Assembly: GCA_028023455.1 (NCBI GenBank)
Contig: JAQFVV010006504.1
Coordinates: forward strand, 932,001-996,000
Direction of reading: 5' to 3'
Length of the DNA stretch: 64,000 bases
Source: Epiperipatus broadwayi
Taxonomy: Eukaryota > Onychophora > Udeonychophora > Euonychophora > Peripatidae
Every line of letters begins with the position of its first letter. The first letter of the stretch is position 1. This document shows positions 38,583-51,231 of the stretch, in pieces. The position numbers and the translations under genes were made by a program. The notes below the pieces were generated by a model. The model worked only from the letters and a program-made list of their open reading frames with translations, searched no databases and was not told where the DNA came from.

Positions 38583-38593
38583 AACGGTATGTA
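38538..38593. repeat. Perfect 56-bp palindrome
   Basis: The sequence tacataccgttaca, a TA core and tgtaacggtatgta form an exact palindrome. It may be a replication-prone hairpin or the junction of two inverted element ends, since 'tgtaacggtatg' could serve as an LTR start. I could not support an LTR. Confidence 0.85.
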
Positions 38594-40869
38594 CCCTCTC
38601 AATGAGATAAATTAAGGCAGTGGCATCTCACTATATTCTGTTTTAACATCTTTATATATGATGCTATGAATAATGTGATTTAATTTTAATATAAAACTAT
38701 ATTTGTTTCAAATAAATAATTTATTACTAAATTATTAATATAAACTATATCTAAATCATATCAATCTTCACCTTAATTGATTTAACCATTATGCTCAGAT
38801 TTCAAACTCAGATAAGTTTAACAATTGATTATCTTCAGGGGTTTCTATCAATATACTACAGTAATAATAATAAACCTCACTAACTCTTTAAAATGGATGT
38901 TTGTTTTGATAAAATCAAATAAATAAATAAAATAAATTAAGACTGCATTTAGTTTAATATAAATCATAACAATTATTTATTTAACAAATAAATAATTTAA
39001 ACTTTATAATATATAAGAATTATTTATATATCTACTATTTTATATTTAAAAAATAAATATATTCCATTTACCCATTGTAGATATATTCTTTACTTTATAA
39101 CATTACATGATTTAATAGTTGAAAAGATCATGTATAAAGATTGTGTAACTTATATAAAGTGTATATATATAAATATTAAGATTACTATATTGAAACTATC
39201 ATATAATAATTAGATTATACAAATAATTAAATTATTTAATTATTTGTATGTAATATTTTCATCCATTAAAATGATTATATGTAATTTATCATCATTAATA
39301 CAGAAAATATATAAATATATTTCATACTAATGTTAATCATTTATTCAACTATAATAAACAATGGTTATTAAACTATTTGAATTAGTACAAACAAAATAGT
39401 GTCATGTCATAAAAATATGTAAATTGAGTAATAATTTAATTTCTTATCTCTAAATTCATTCTAACCCATTAATATACTTATATGCCTTCCCCATGTTAAT
39501 ATTCCTTATTCCATATCTAAATTTTATATTAAATATAAAAAAATAAAAATATTTTTAATATTGATCTTCTCCTCTTATTCATTTCTTCAATGAAATGAAT
39601 TTAATGATAAAGGAAATGAGATTAATGTTCACCAATTGCAATTTTTAAGAATGGTATTTATAAAAGTTAATGCAATAGTCCTAGATGTTCCTGGAATTCG
39701 CAAATTAAAACTTTTTAAAGATAAAATTCTTAATTCCTTGTTTATTATGCATTGAATAAGATAATATGAGATCTCAAATTGATTTTTAGTTTCCTCCTTG
39801 CCTATAGGCAGCATCTTCTTTTATGCACAGTTCTTTTATTAGCAATTATAATTTCATTTTGAAGATATAGCTTATATATAATTTTAAAGGCATTTGGCAA
39901 AAGTTGTTACTCACATATATATATTAGATTAGACAAGCACATTTTATATATCCTACAATAAAATTGGTATTCTATTCACTTTGCATTTTTTTATAATGTA
40001 ATGTTCTTTAATTTAATATACTTGAAGTTCTTGTAATTTTTTTTAAATGATCTTTATATTCAGAACTCCAACTGCAACGATCTTTATAGAATATGAAAAT
40101 ATATTCAAATTAAGTAATTTAGAAATTACTTTTCTTTAAGAAATATTTAAAAAAATTTCTAATAAGCTTTCTTATTAAATCATTCAAAAATATGGATTTT
40201 ATCCTATACACTGTTCTTTTAAATCAAACACAGTATAAGTCATTGTGATGATATTGCTGAAAAGATAGAATCTTTTACCTTTTTTAAATAAATTATTTTA
40301 TTTTTTTTATGTATAGTTGCATAAGCTTGCTAAAGCATATCATATTATATATTGTGATATTACCATTCTATATTAAATCATTGAGTTAATTTCATTCCCT
40401 TTAATTCATTGATAAATTGCATTTGAACTTAAAGGTTATCACCTTGTCAATTGTCTTTATTAATAAAATAATATTTCAACAATGGTTTTTTATTTTAAAA
40501 AATGAAAAATATTATTTTATTATGTTGCATATTTAATTCATAAATATAATAGAAATAAAAATATAATGTATACATATATTGATTATATGTATGTGTGAGT
40601 AATGTATACTGGTACAATATATATGTATGTTTCAGATTAACAAATTTCTAGCTATGCAGCCAATTAGCTATTACAATACTATTGTTTCTAAGCCATAATA
40701 TCATTCTTTATCTTTGCAAATAAGACTACAGCTAATATTTCAATGCAATATTTTTATAAATACTAAATTACAGAGTGATTAGTTTCTAAAGTGTGAAATA
40801 ATCATGACTTAGTTTTTTTAATATTAAATATTTACAACAGAGTTATATTATTTAAGTTTTTAAAATCAC
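38594..40869. other. AT-rich spacer, nothing recognised
   Basis: There is no gene or matched repeat. The short minus frame at 39629-39814 has no recognisable family. Confidence 0.5.
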
Positions 40870-41760
40870 AAGTCACCGCAATGGTTTGGGGTCTAAATCA
40901 GAGGGGGTTACGAATCTCTGATTTCCAACCCAGGCTGCCATTTGATGATGAATCTTTTATTTAAGTACTTACAACTGGAGATCACTTTCAAGTGAAGGCA
41001 GATTGCAAAAATTCAAAGAACTATCTCATATTAAATGGGACATTATTGGAATCAGTGAAGTTACAAGAAAGAAGACATAATTGATATAAATAATGGGCAT
41101 GTGCTGCATTACAAAGGCACAAACATTGAAAAGATAAGTGGAGTAGGATTCATTATAAAAAAGCTGAAGAATAACATTATGAAGATTTATAGTGTATCAG
41201 TTAATGTGGCAAGATTAATTATTCAACTCAATAGTAGATACCAAATGCAGATAATGCAAGTAAATGCCCAGAAAATTTCCATTCTGGTGAAATAGTGGTT
41301 ATATGAATATGCAAATGGTTTTTGACCAGACAAAACACCATTTTAAAATTTTGTGAAAGACTTAAGTCTTATAATTGGTAAATAATTGAGAGATGAATGT
41401 ACTGTGGGTAAATTTAGTTATGGTAATAAAAAGGAAAGAGAACGAGACTTGGGGAATTTGCAGAAAAAGAATAAGTTTACTATTATAATTTTTTCTTTGA
41501 AAAAAATGCTAAATAAAAATGAACATAAAAATCAAAGTGATGATACAACAGAACTAGATTCTATTTTCACTAACTGAAAACCTATATTACAAGATTGTAA
41601 TGTTCCTAATAAATTCAACAGAGAAAGCAATAATTGATTAGTGAAATATACACATGTTAATGCAAAATTAGAGAGAGAGAATTTTTTAAGAAAAACAGTA
41701 TTCACAGTTGATCAATGAATTTACATTAGAACTTGCAAGTCATTTTCAAATATTAAAACA
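40870..41760 (+). pseudogene. RTE-clade LINE remnant RTE-3 (endonuclease part)
   Basis: This matches the AP-like endonuclease at the N-terminus of RTE ORFs. After a frame change it reads ELSHIKWDIIGISEV, then NNGHVLHYKGTNIEK (in the 64-codon frame 41101-41295), SGVGFIIKKLKNNIMKIYSV and a QIMQVNA segment where the family has YAP. Next is the 63-codon frame 41386-41577 with RDECTVGKFSYGN and DDTTELDSIFTN, the region containing a catalytic Asp of the fold. Traces continue to about 41760. It lacks the RT part, so it is 3'-truncated or interrupted by the PLE-C insertion that follows. RTE-1 and RTE-2 lack the part seen here, so no RTE copy in the window is complete. Confidence 0.8.
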
Positions 41761-42097
41761 TTTTCAGCACGATTTCGGGCTTGAACAAAATCAATGGAAA
41801 GGTAACAGAAATACTTCAAAATATTGCTAGTAAGAAAAAATAGCAATTCACCCCGGAAATTTTTATTTTCTGTTCATTTGTAATATTGGTTGATAAAGAT
41901 TGTCAGTAAAACAATCAAAATTACTTCCGGTAAAGAATATATTATTTAATTTTGAATACTGTGTTAAATAATTTTTTTTTAATTATTATTATATGATTTA
42001 AAAATACAGACATTTAATGGTTATAGTTATTATATATATATTAAACGTAAAATACAATACCCATTATAAAATATTATATATATAAAAAAAAAAAATT

Positions 42098-43322
42098 TAA
42101 TAGTAAATATAATATTATAGTTAAATTCTTTTGTAGCACTTTCGATTACATGGTAATCCTCGTCAGCTTTAACTCAATTTCAAATTTTTTAAACTTAATG
42201 TTATGTATATTTCCATAAGCTGTGTATGCCCATATTTGCATCTTGCCTATTAATAATATCATCCTTATATTTATCAATCAAAATTGCCTCTTTAATTTTT
42301 CTCTTTTTATAATTTCTTTCTTCCATTAATATTTTTATTTCACTACTATTAAATGTAAACCTATAATTACAAGTTTTTTCATGGTCAAAGAATACTGAAG
42401 CTATATTAAATTGACTATTTACATTGTTTTTAATTCGATTATATAATAATTGATGCTCCTTCAATCTTTTCTCCACTAAACATCTCAATTCACTGATATA
42501 TAATATCTGACATCCACATAAAAACTGATAAATTATATTATTTCTTTACAATTTAGGAAGTATACTTTTAGAATTATTAATCAATCGATTAACATTTGGA
42601 GAAACACAAAATGAAATATTATACTTTTTTTAAATATATTCTTAATTAATTTAGATTGCATGTTATTTATAAATGGCATATATATCCATTTTTATTATCT
42701 AAAGTAACACTGCAAACTCTCTTCTTATTATTAAATAAATTTACTGTATGCAAGATTTGGTTTTTATCATAACCAACCTTTAAAAGTTCATTTGCAAAGA
42801 GTTCAATATTTATAATTTTATCACTATTATATTTACACAATTTATCATTGTGATGCAAAAACGATTTCAGACTTGCCATTTGATGCATCATTGGAACACG
42901 TGATTTAAAATGAATATATTCTCTTTCTCCAATAGGTTTAAAAATTAATTTATAATTTAAATCAGTAGCATCTCTAAATATTTGTAAATCCAAAAATTTT
43001 ATTTTTCCATTTTGTTCATTCTCAATAGTCCATTTTGAATTGTTTAACTTATTCAGATTATATAAAAGAACATCAGTAATGTCTATAGGACCACAAACAA
43101 AAACATCATCAACATATATCTAGTATAAATTTTAATATCTTCAAAATTATAAAAATTAAATATAATAACTTCATATTTTGACAATGTAAAATTACAAATT
43201 TGTGCTACCATAGGTAATCCCATTGGCCATCTTTTACCCATTTTATAAAACCTATCATTATATGTTGCAATAATATTATCACTTATAACTTTTAGTGATT
43301 CAATAATAAAATTTATTAAATG
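42098..43322 (-). pseudogene. Penelope-like element C, left arm
   Basis: Read on the minus strand, the arm starts within the RT near the segment GWPMGLPMVAQICNF (motif B). It carries the YVDD region disrupted by an extra AT dinucleotide, then frame 42993-42667 (RT thumb region, with VDLQIFRDATDLNYK just upstream). The GIY-YIG linker and nuclease follow, with CGCQ-LYI and a frame at 42488-42201 containing VEKRLKEHQLLY, FDHEKTCNYRFTF and KRKIKEAILIDKY. This family is the same as PLE-A and distinct from PLE-B. The left arm lacks the RT N-terminal half. Its tail contains the best hammerhead-like motif in the window. Confidence 0.85.
42119..42174 (-). ncRNA. Hammerhead ribozyme-like motif in PLE-C left tail
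   Basis: On the minus strand the tail reads CTGACGA, then GGATTACCATGTAATC, then GAAA, GTGC and TA. This matches a type I hammerhead: core CUGANGA, stem II (GATTAC pairing with GTAATC), GAAA, a very short stem III and a UH cleavage position. AGTTAAA (before the core) and TTTAACT (after it) can close stem I. Deviations are one extra G before stem II and an A-rich bulge in stem I. Hammerheads are an established part of PLE terminal repeats. The core is intact here, so activity is possible but unproven. Confidence 0.5.
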
Positions 43323-43327
43323 CTAAA

Positions 43328-44492
43328 CATTTAATAAATTTTATTATTGAATCACTAAAAGTTATAAGTGATAATATTATTGCAACATATAATGATAGGT
43401 TTTATAAAATGGGTAAAGGATGGCCAATGGGATTACCTATGGTAGCACAAATTTGTAATTTTACATTGTCAAAATATGAAGATATTATATTTAATTCTTA
43501 TAATTTTGAAGATATTAAAAATATATACTAGATATGTTGATGATGTTTTTGTTTGTGGTCCTAAAGACATTATAAAATGGACTATTGAGAATAAACAAAA
43601 TGGAAAAATAAAATTTGTGGATTTACAAATATTTAGAGATGCTACTGATTTAAATTATAAATTAATTTTTAAACCAGAGGATATATTCATTTTAAATCAT
43701 ATGTTCCAATGATGCATAAAATGGCAATTCTGAAATTGTTTTTACATCGCAATGATAATTTATGTAAATATAAGAGTGATAAAATTTTAAATATTGAACT
43801 CTTTGCTAATGAACTTTTAAAGGTTGGTTATGATAAAAACCAAATCTTGTATACAGTAAATTCATTTAATAATAAAAAAAGATTTTGCAGTGTTACTTTA
43901 GATAATAAAAAATGGATATCTATGCCGCTTATAAATAACATGCAATCTAAATTAATTAAGAATATATTTAAAGAAAAGTATAAAATTTCATTTTGTGTTC
44001 CTCCGAATGTTAATCAATTGATTAATAATTCTAATAGTATATTTCCTAAATTGCAAAGAAGTAATATAATTTATCAGATTTTATGTGGATGTCAGAAATT
44101 ATATATTGGTGAATCGAAAAAAAGGAGCATCAATTATTATATAATTGAATTACAAATAGTGTAAATAGTCAATTTAATACAGCTTCAGTATTCTTTGACC
44201 ATGAAAAAACTTGTAATTATAGGTTTGCATTTAATTGTAGTGAAATAAAAATATAAATGGAAGAAAGAAATCATAAAAAGAGGAAAATTAAAGGGGCAAT
44301 TTTGATTGATAAATGTAAGGATGATGTTATTAATAGGCAAGTTGCAAATATAGACATACACAACTTATGGAAATATACATAACATTAAGTTTAAATAAAT
44401 TGAAATTTGGTTAAAGCTGACAAGGATTACTGCATAATCGAAAGTGCTACAAAAGAATTTAAACTATAATATTATATTTACCATTACAATTT
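43328..44492 (+). pseudogene. Penelope-like element C, right arm (inverted partner)
   Basis: This is the inverted copy of the left arm, separated by only 5 bp (43323-43327). It contains KGWPMGLPMVAQICN, a frameshift, then the intact catalytic RYVDDVFVCG with VDLQIFRDATDLNYK (frame 43476-43712). The thumb region and the start of the nuclease, CGCQKLYIGESKKR, lie in frame 43709-44164. Later stops interrupt the remaining nuclease residues. The arms have the same 5' truncation point and differ by scattered point changes and small indels. They are more diverged than PLE-B and similar in state to PLE-A. Confidence 0.85.
44409..44466 (+). ncRNA. Degenerate hammerhead-like motif in PLE-C right tail
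   Basis: This is the mirror of 42119-42174. The core reads CTGACAA instead of CTGACGA, changing a conserved catalytic G. The stem II loop is altered as well, but GAAAGTGCTA is kept. I expect no self-cleavage. The contrast between the two arms shows that at most one motif can remain active. Confidence 0.45.
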
Positions 44493-44508
44493 TAATTATA
44501 TATATATA

Positions 44509-44792
44509 TGTCAACAGATGGCATTCTACCAAAAACACCGTCAAGCATATGTTTACATAAACGTCAGAGCAAGCATTCACTATCTCTAACTTTAATTCGC
44601 TCAGAGTTTGTGTTTAGATCTAGTTTCTTATTCCTGTCTTTCACTGAAGATAGCAAATAGCTTGAAATCATGATCTGAAAGTGGAATTAAAGTTAGAGAT
44701 AGTGAATGCTTGACATTTATATAAACATAGCTTGATGGTGTTTTTGGTAGAACGCCATCTGTTGACATAAATACAAGCGTTAGCAAGTTTTT
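44509..44792. mobile_element. Short inverted-repeat element M1, copy 2 (folded)
   Basis: The left arm 44509-44596 (tgtcaacagatggcattcta...) is mirrored by 44682-44767 (...gaacgccatctgttgaca) around an 85-bp unique centre. The centre contains 'atagcaaatagcttgaaatc', which is also in copy 1 at 10.1 kb. The flank 'taaatacaagcgttagcaag' (44768-44787) is the inverse of the flank of copy 1. Copy 1 therefore has one arm and this one has two. It sits in a TA microsatellite directly beyond PLE-C. Confidence 0.75.
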
Positions 44793-44854
44793 AATTTGTT
44801 TTTTGTTTTTCATATATATATATATTGTAATGCTAGCAAGAGATATATGTATAA

Positions 44855-44858
<4 letters not shown>

Positions 44859-44920
<62 letters not shown>
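44859..44920 (+). repeat. (TA)n microsatellite
   Basis: This is about 62 bp of TA repeats. Three overlapping poly-Tyr-Ile frames around it on both strands are artefacts. Confidence 0.95.
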
Positions 44921-44922
<2 letters not shown>

Positions 44923-45569
44923 ATTCCATGTTTCATAATTGTACCCTATATATTATTACATATATTGATACAGGTATATAATAAGCCTGTATATTAGTTA
45001 TGATTAGGTAAGTAGACTTTAAAACAAAATTTTGTAAAATAAAAAGATTTAGTATATTTCACTTTTAAAATAGAATAAAACTATTTGTTAAAAAAGTGGG
45101 TGGGGAGAAGAATTAGAAAACTTTATCTTGTTTTTGGAAAGGAGAGTATTCATTATAAATATTTTTTTATCTGTAAAGTGTATGTGTAGTGGTTTAAGCT
45201 ACATCATTATTACAATTTATAAAAAACATTGTGCTATATAAATAACAATATTTACATATGTTAAAGTAAATATATAAAGTTAGAATGAAATTAGTCTGTA
45301 AAAATAAATGTTAGTAAAACTGTCAAAAATGTAATTAGTTCATAAGATTTCTGATTAATAATGATATTGAAATTGTATTAATTAAAAAACTATGCAAAAT
45401 ATCGATGAGATAATAGATTAATTTAAGCAAAAGATTAGATTAAAGCAAATGTAAAAATAATTAATTAAGAAAAAACTGATTTGAGTTGCAATCAAACTTA
45501 AAAATAATGAAAAGAAATTAAAACAATGGAAGTGAAAAAAGTATATGAAGTTATTATGGGCTATTGTTA

Positions 45570-45745
45570 TTCAGTTAGGTCTGCAATCAAAAAATTAATC
45601 CAGTCTGCATTTTGCAATTGAATTATTCTGCTCTTCATTTTATGACAGAATTAGTCTGGTCTGCAATCTAGAAATTAGTCTGGTCTATATTTTGTGATCA
45701 ATTCAGTCTGACTTTGAATCTGCAATTCAGTTTGGATTATTATTA
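45570..45745 (+). repeat. Short internal motif repeat
   Basis: Variants of 'ttagtctggtctgcaatc' and 'ttcagtctga' recur about six times at irregular intervals. The region to about 46200 is slightly less AT-rich than its neighbours and could be part of an LTR or other element, but I could not identify ends. The minus frame at 45975-46196 is unsupported. Confidence 0.45.
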
Positions 45746-46344
45746 TTCAGTTTGTACAGACTCAAAGTTTGCAACTGAGTATCCAAACAACAAGAGATCC
45801 AGATATTTGGAAACTGTAAGTAGTAAACCAGTCATTACTGCTGTAGTCTACATAATGCAGAAGCTGCATAAGCCATAGAAGAATTTGGCAGGGCTTCATG
45901 CCCCAAGCCATCAGACATCAACAATTCCACCTGAATAAATATCTGGAACCAATGCTGATATTGTGAAATAGAAGTTACCACAGACTCTCCCATTGTTCAA
46001 AAAAAACCTGGAAGTGATGGAGAATCAAAAAGCCAACTGGTTGAAAAGCAAACCCAAATGGAAAACAAAACCATTGGACAATATTCACAAATGAAAATAT
46101 GTGTAAATATACTTTTAAAGAACTGTGTACACACTTAATTTTAAATGAAATGAACTTTAATGAAGAATTATTATAACTATAGCCTAGAGTCATCATTTAT
46201 ATTTTTTGTGTAAAATTTATTATTATATTATGTTAAATATATGAGTGCATAATTAAATAATAATGTTTGCTTAATTATTATTTTATCTATTTTCTCTCTC
46301 TTGTCACACATCATCATTTATTAAGAAGTATAGTTATTTTTATG

Positions 46345-46640
46345 GGTTAAATGTCCTGGACCCTGAGACAGAGTATGAGCTAGCCATGAGATATGTCAAG
46401 CACTGGATTGTATGCCTGTCATCTGAAGCATGCTGACTATATAATTAAGCTTGGCTGGCATCTGAGATTGATCTTCAAAATAAATAAACTGCTTTAGATG
46501 GTAGGGGTTTGAGTCCTGCAATCAAGGGGAGCCACAGTCTGGAAATGTGGTCATGTTATGCTTTGCATTGCTCAATATGACCATATGTATTATTGATGGC
46601 TAATGCTATCAATGGTACTCTATCCTCTGCTTGAAGGGGT
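46345..46640 (+). repeat. SINE-like dispersed repeat S2, copy 1
   Basis: It shares with the minus strand of 59160-59400 a 'ctggaccctgagacagag'-like segment and a series including 'aactgctttagatggtaggg' followed by 'gtttgagtcc', which resembles a pol III B box. A convincing A box or poly-A tail was not found. The class is uncertain; the match between the two copies is the main support. Confidence 0.45.
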
Positions 46641-46744
46641 TGGTCCATTCCCATAATATTAAAGTAAAGTTTAAAACTTTAAATAAAGTGATAAATTCCA
46701 CAAGTAGTCTTTTTTATTTGCAGGGACCTAGTTCAATATCAATA

Positions 46745-46751
<7 letters not shown>

Positions 46752-46798
<47 letters not shown>
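46752..46798 (+). repeat. (TA)n microsatellite
   Basis: This is about 47 bp of TA repeats after a short TG tract. Frame 46631-46816 runs into it and is spurious. Confidence 0.95.
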
Positions 46799-46802
<4 letters not shown>

Positions 46803-48232
46803 TACTTCTGTTTTAGTGACTGTTATAATCTGGGCATTAATTGTCCTCATCAAATATTTACTGTTGAAGAAATAATGAATTAAAAACTATATGTCCATGT
46901 GACTTATTGCAAATGCATTCAAGCTATAAATATAAGTATTAATTCTAATCGTATTTCTGCATAAATATTCAGATATTTCGAGTGTCTAGTTTATCTGATA
47001 AAATAGGATTTCTGCAATTACAAATATATTGTTGTAGAGGGTGGTCTGAACGATTTTATACTATGTGACAGTGCAAGATTTATAACATGTTTATTAAATG
47101 ATGAATTTCCAAGTGCTGCCTATAACTAAATTTAATTTATCATCTTATAATGTTGTCATCTAACTTCAAAGCAGATAAAATTAATCCCGTTTCTCTTTAG
47201 CATGAGATTTTGTATATAGACAGTGATTATAAAAATGAAACTCCATTAGATGAGCAGGTTTAAAAAGTCTTATTTGCTGCAGTTTTTAATTGACCACATG
47301 AAAAATAGACAATATTTTAATTATATATTACTAAATAAATGTACTTCATGAATCTGCTTTGTAAATATAAATTAAAGTTGCAGTGAAGATGTTGTTTAAG
47401 CATCTTTATCTTTTGGAGTTTCATTCAGACAATTGTTTTTGCCTAAATATGTTTCCTACATATAAAATCTCAGGCTATTGATAAAATGCAATCATTTTCG
47501 TCTGTTTTGCAGCTGAACACTGACACTGCAACATAATAAAATAAATTTAACAGTAAATAGAAGCTTAGAAATTGATTATTCCAAATATTATATTTAATCA
47601 GCATCGTATAGTTCTGATATTATATATATAATCATACAATACACATATTTGAACAAATGTATAATGTTTTTATTAATCATTTTGATAATAATATATAATG
47701 ACTTTATATCTAGAATTGTCATGATTCAATTATATATATTGATTTATATTTTGTTATTGTTGTTTCTTGCTTGACAGTGTTGGATGCAGGTTTGTTTAGA
47801 AATTAATAAAAACAAAACGATTCTGCTCATCTGTATTTTAGTGCAAAGAAATAATCTGTTTCATAAATGTTATATGTATGTTAACATTAACTTTAAGACT
47901 TTCCACATACTTACTGGTATAAACATTGAAATATAATATAAGTTTTCCCATGCAATAATATAGATAAAATTCCAGCTATTGTAACTAGAAAACTATCAAT
48001 TAAAACTGGTATTGCAATGTGAAATTTTAACATAATCTAGTACAATAGTATTCATGTGATTATATTAATTCAAAGTGGTTAGCAGTTTTAGCTTAATAAT
48101 AATCTAAATGATGTAAGAGTAGTGAGTCAAATATAGATACTTTGCATGTATAAAACTATGATAATTCTGTCACTGAAATATAATAAAAACAATACTCATC
48201 CTACTTCATAGAAAGCATTAAAAATATTATAT
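46799..48232. other. AT-rich spacer, nothing recognised
   Basis: There is no coding sequence, RNA gene or matched repeat. Confidence 0.5.
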
Positions 48233-48243
48233 ACAACTTTAAT

Positions 48244-48348
48244 ACTTTTTTTTCTCATGTGTCATAGCATCAGACAGGAAGTGAACCCACTAACTCGGGA
48301 CAACTTGTTGTAAGACAGCTGTGCTAACCTCTCGACCACCAACACTTG
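48244..48348 (-). mobile_element. tRNA-like mini-SINE, copy 2
   Basis: It has the same structure as copy 1: on the minus strand a tRNA-like head with TGGTCGAGAGG (A-box-like), a TCTTACAAC anticodon region and GGTTCACTTCC (B box), then CTATGACACATGAG and an A8 tail. Its target-site duplication is an exact 11-bp 'acaactttaat' (48233-48243 and 48349-48359). The acceptor pairing is more eroded than in copy 1. Confidence 0.85.
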
Positions 48349-48359
48349 ACAACTTTAAT

Positions 48360-50284
48360 GTTTTTTTAGTGCTGAACATTCTTTAAAAAATAGATGCCTT
48401 TGATATAGTGCTCAGCACTGAAAATGCACCTAAAAGCACTGAAAATGCATCTAAGTTATATTTAATATTTTCAATATTGCTTCTGAGTATGAAGTGATTT
48501 TTTTTTTTTATATTTAATTTTTTATGAGAAAAAATTTAAAGAGCAACTTTTCAGAATTTTTACAAGCAATTAAGCATTTCCAACAGAGTTATATATGTTT
48601 AACGATGTTTTTATAGACTTAAAGTGTAAGCATTGAAACATAATAAAACTTTTTGTGTAATAATGTAGATAAATTTAATTTTAGCTGTATTGCAATCAGA
48701 CAATAACTAGTTATAACTAGCATTGCTAATTATAATCTGACCAATTAATACTACTTCATGTTAAACTAAAAGTGGAACAACATTTAACTCTGATAGACTA
48801 GCTGAAATAAGAGTAGTGAATAAGATGTATATACTTTCTATTTATAAAACTCTAAAAATCTTTCAATTAGTATACATAAAATTTCCATGGAAAATTCTTG
48901 TTTCCTTATGAAAAGTGACAGAAGTTATATGCCAAATTTTAAACATATAAAATATCTTTATCTTTATGCATTGATAAAATTATAAAAAATCAAATAAATC
49001 CATACTTCTTTTTTATTTTTTAATGCTTATTTTATTAAATTAAAATTAATCCAGCCATCAGTTTTGATAAACTAGCAATCTTGCTCAGAATTACATAACA
49101 TATATAAATATATAGATATGGAAATACTTAATCACATAAGCATCCAACACTATATCTACTTGTAAATGATTTATTTTTTTACATATATCTTATTAGCTTT
49201 ATTTATATATACATGCATATATACCAAGTATAATCTTCCTTTATTTCTATTTATATACAATACATAAATAAATACCACCTTCAATATATTTATACCAAAT
49301 ATATACATACACTAAACTACTCTAAATTTATACTACTATCTATGTCATTAATTATTATTAGAACATAAATCAAATCAGTAAGTCCTTAATATGTATTAAT
49401 TATTTTATATCAATTAATATTATCGTGCAAATAAAAACTACAACATATAAACTACCTATGAAACAATCTTATTTCTTTATTAATTTTTACTTATCAATCT
49501 AAATATTAATATATGAAATTTAAATTTAAAATTATTATCATTAAACATATTAAATATTATAAATTATTATAAACTATTTCTATTTTGTAATATTATTATT
49601 ACTTAATTAATTCCAATACCCACATTCTCCTTGTTCAGATTCTCCAACTAACACTAATTTGAATTTGCCCTTTTTAATGTTATGTAATTTCTCCCTCTTT
49701 TGACTTTTTATGCTACTAATTTTCATGTATCTAAATTTATTATTTGAAATTATTGTTCAAATCCTAATTACATCCAAGAGTTTTAATCCCAAAATCTCTA
49801 TTTAATATAAGTTTGGTAATATTTATAAGAATAGCTTCTTTGATTTTTTATCATTTGTATATTGATTTACGTTAGTGCTATTCTTATCAAATACACCCTC
49901 TGTCTCCATTGAATGTAAAGAAACTAGTGAATTTTTATCCTATTTATTCCCTTAGCTTTTCGTTTTAGTCTGCAAATTTTTCTAAAATTGCTATAAAGGA
50001 TTTTGAAGAAATTGAATCATCCTATCACACATCGTGTTAACTTTCTTAGTATCACCATGTAATCTAATCAACACTGCTATATTTTTTGTAAATATTCATC
50101 AAAAAATAACAACATCCCAAATCTATGTTATGATATATCAAAACTTTAATTATAATAAAAACAGGTGATTCAAATGCCTTTTGTAAAATATAAATTCTAT
50201 ACAAAATCGCAATTCACACTCATTAAATTTTTTTATGACTTTGTTTATTTAAATATAAATATATTATTTAAATAATTAATTAAA
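48360..50284. other. AT-rich spacer, nothing recognised
   Basis: This is about 1.9 kb with no open frame, RNA gene or matched repeat. Confidence 0.5.
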
Positions 50285-50400
50285 AGTAATGTAATTAGAA
50301 GTGATTTGAACTCAGGTTTTCAAGCTCCCTACATCTATCCACGCTATTTTGACTACATAATATGGAAAAAATAAATGACCTCCAATAGTAAATCTACAAT
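50285..50400 (+). repeat. Fold-back family FB, fragment f
   Basis: This short piece carries 'gatttgaactcaggttttca', 'atctatccacgctat' and 'aaaaataaatgacctccaat', the start of the family unit. Confidence 0.6.
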
Positions 50401-50804
50401 AATCATCTCTCATTCATAGATATGAATTATAACTATTTTAATAAACAGAAAATAAGATAAGCATGAAGTTTTAAATTTTTAAAAATTAATCGCTGAATGG
50501 CAAATCGTTGTCATTTTTGAATAACACTTTTTATTATTCGCTGTAAACTTTTTTTTTTTTAAAAAAAACTTTTATTATTTGTAAATTATTAGCAAGCTAA
50601 ACCTGGACTCATTTTAAACTGATAGATTTTCAGAACAAAAGGATTTGTTTTAAAATGATTTTATATTACAATGAGCAATTACTTTTTCAAGAAGTGTCTT
50701 TTTTATCTTTGACATTTTATTTAATGCCAGCTCTTACTTCCTTTCCAATTACGTATATATATATTGTTAGTTACTGTGTTGTTTATTAAAGTATCCATAT
50801 ATAA

Positions 50805-51231
50805 TAAATAAAAGGATTTAAACTCAGACTTTCAAGCTATCTTTAGCCATCTACTCTATCTCATACAACTGATACACATAAACACACACATGTGAAAAAG
50901 ATAAATGATCACCAATATACGTATTTCATGCTGAACCAGAACTCATCAGTTGATCCAGATTATCATCTCCCACACATATATTCCATAAGTGCTCAGATAT
51001 ATATTAAGTTAACAAATCTTCAAACTTTAATGGACAGGCTTCAGTTTCCCCCAATCTCCAACTCTTCAGCTATCCATACCATTGAAAATCTGATGGTGGA
51101 ATGCTCAAACCTTGTTGATGTTAATATTGTCATATCCATGTTGACTTTAGGTCATTCTGACCCCTCGTATATATGACCTTAATATGTCCATTTAAATACA
51201 CAGAGAGATGGGCAGAATTCAGGCTGAATTT
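50805..51231 (+). repeat. Fold-back family FB, copy g (direct monomer)
   Basis: It contains the full order of family blocks: 'ggatttaaactcagactttc', 'catgtgaaaaagataaatga', 'catcagttgatccagattat', 'aagtgctcag', 'ttaatggacaggcttcag', 'attgaaaatctgatggtgga' and 'gggcagaattcaggctgaat'. It is followed directly by the palindromic copy h. The frame 50892-51176 is inside it and rejected, although the absence of stops over 94 codons is slightly unusual. Confidence 0.75.

Noticed and set aside
38538-38593. LTR ends inferred from 'tgtaacggtatg' and its inverse
   Set aside because: I found no matching second LTR, primer-binding site or coding interior. A simple palindrome explains it.
50892-51176. 94-codon frame in fold-back copy g
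   Set aside because: It lies wholly inside a repeat unit and is not kept open in the other copies.
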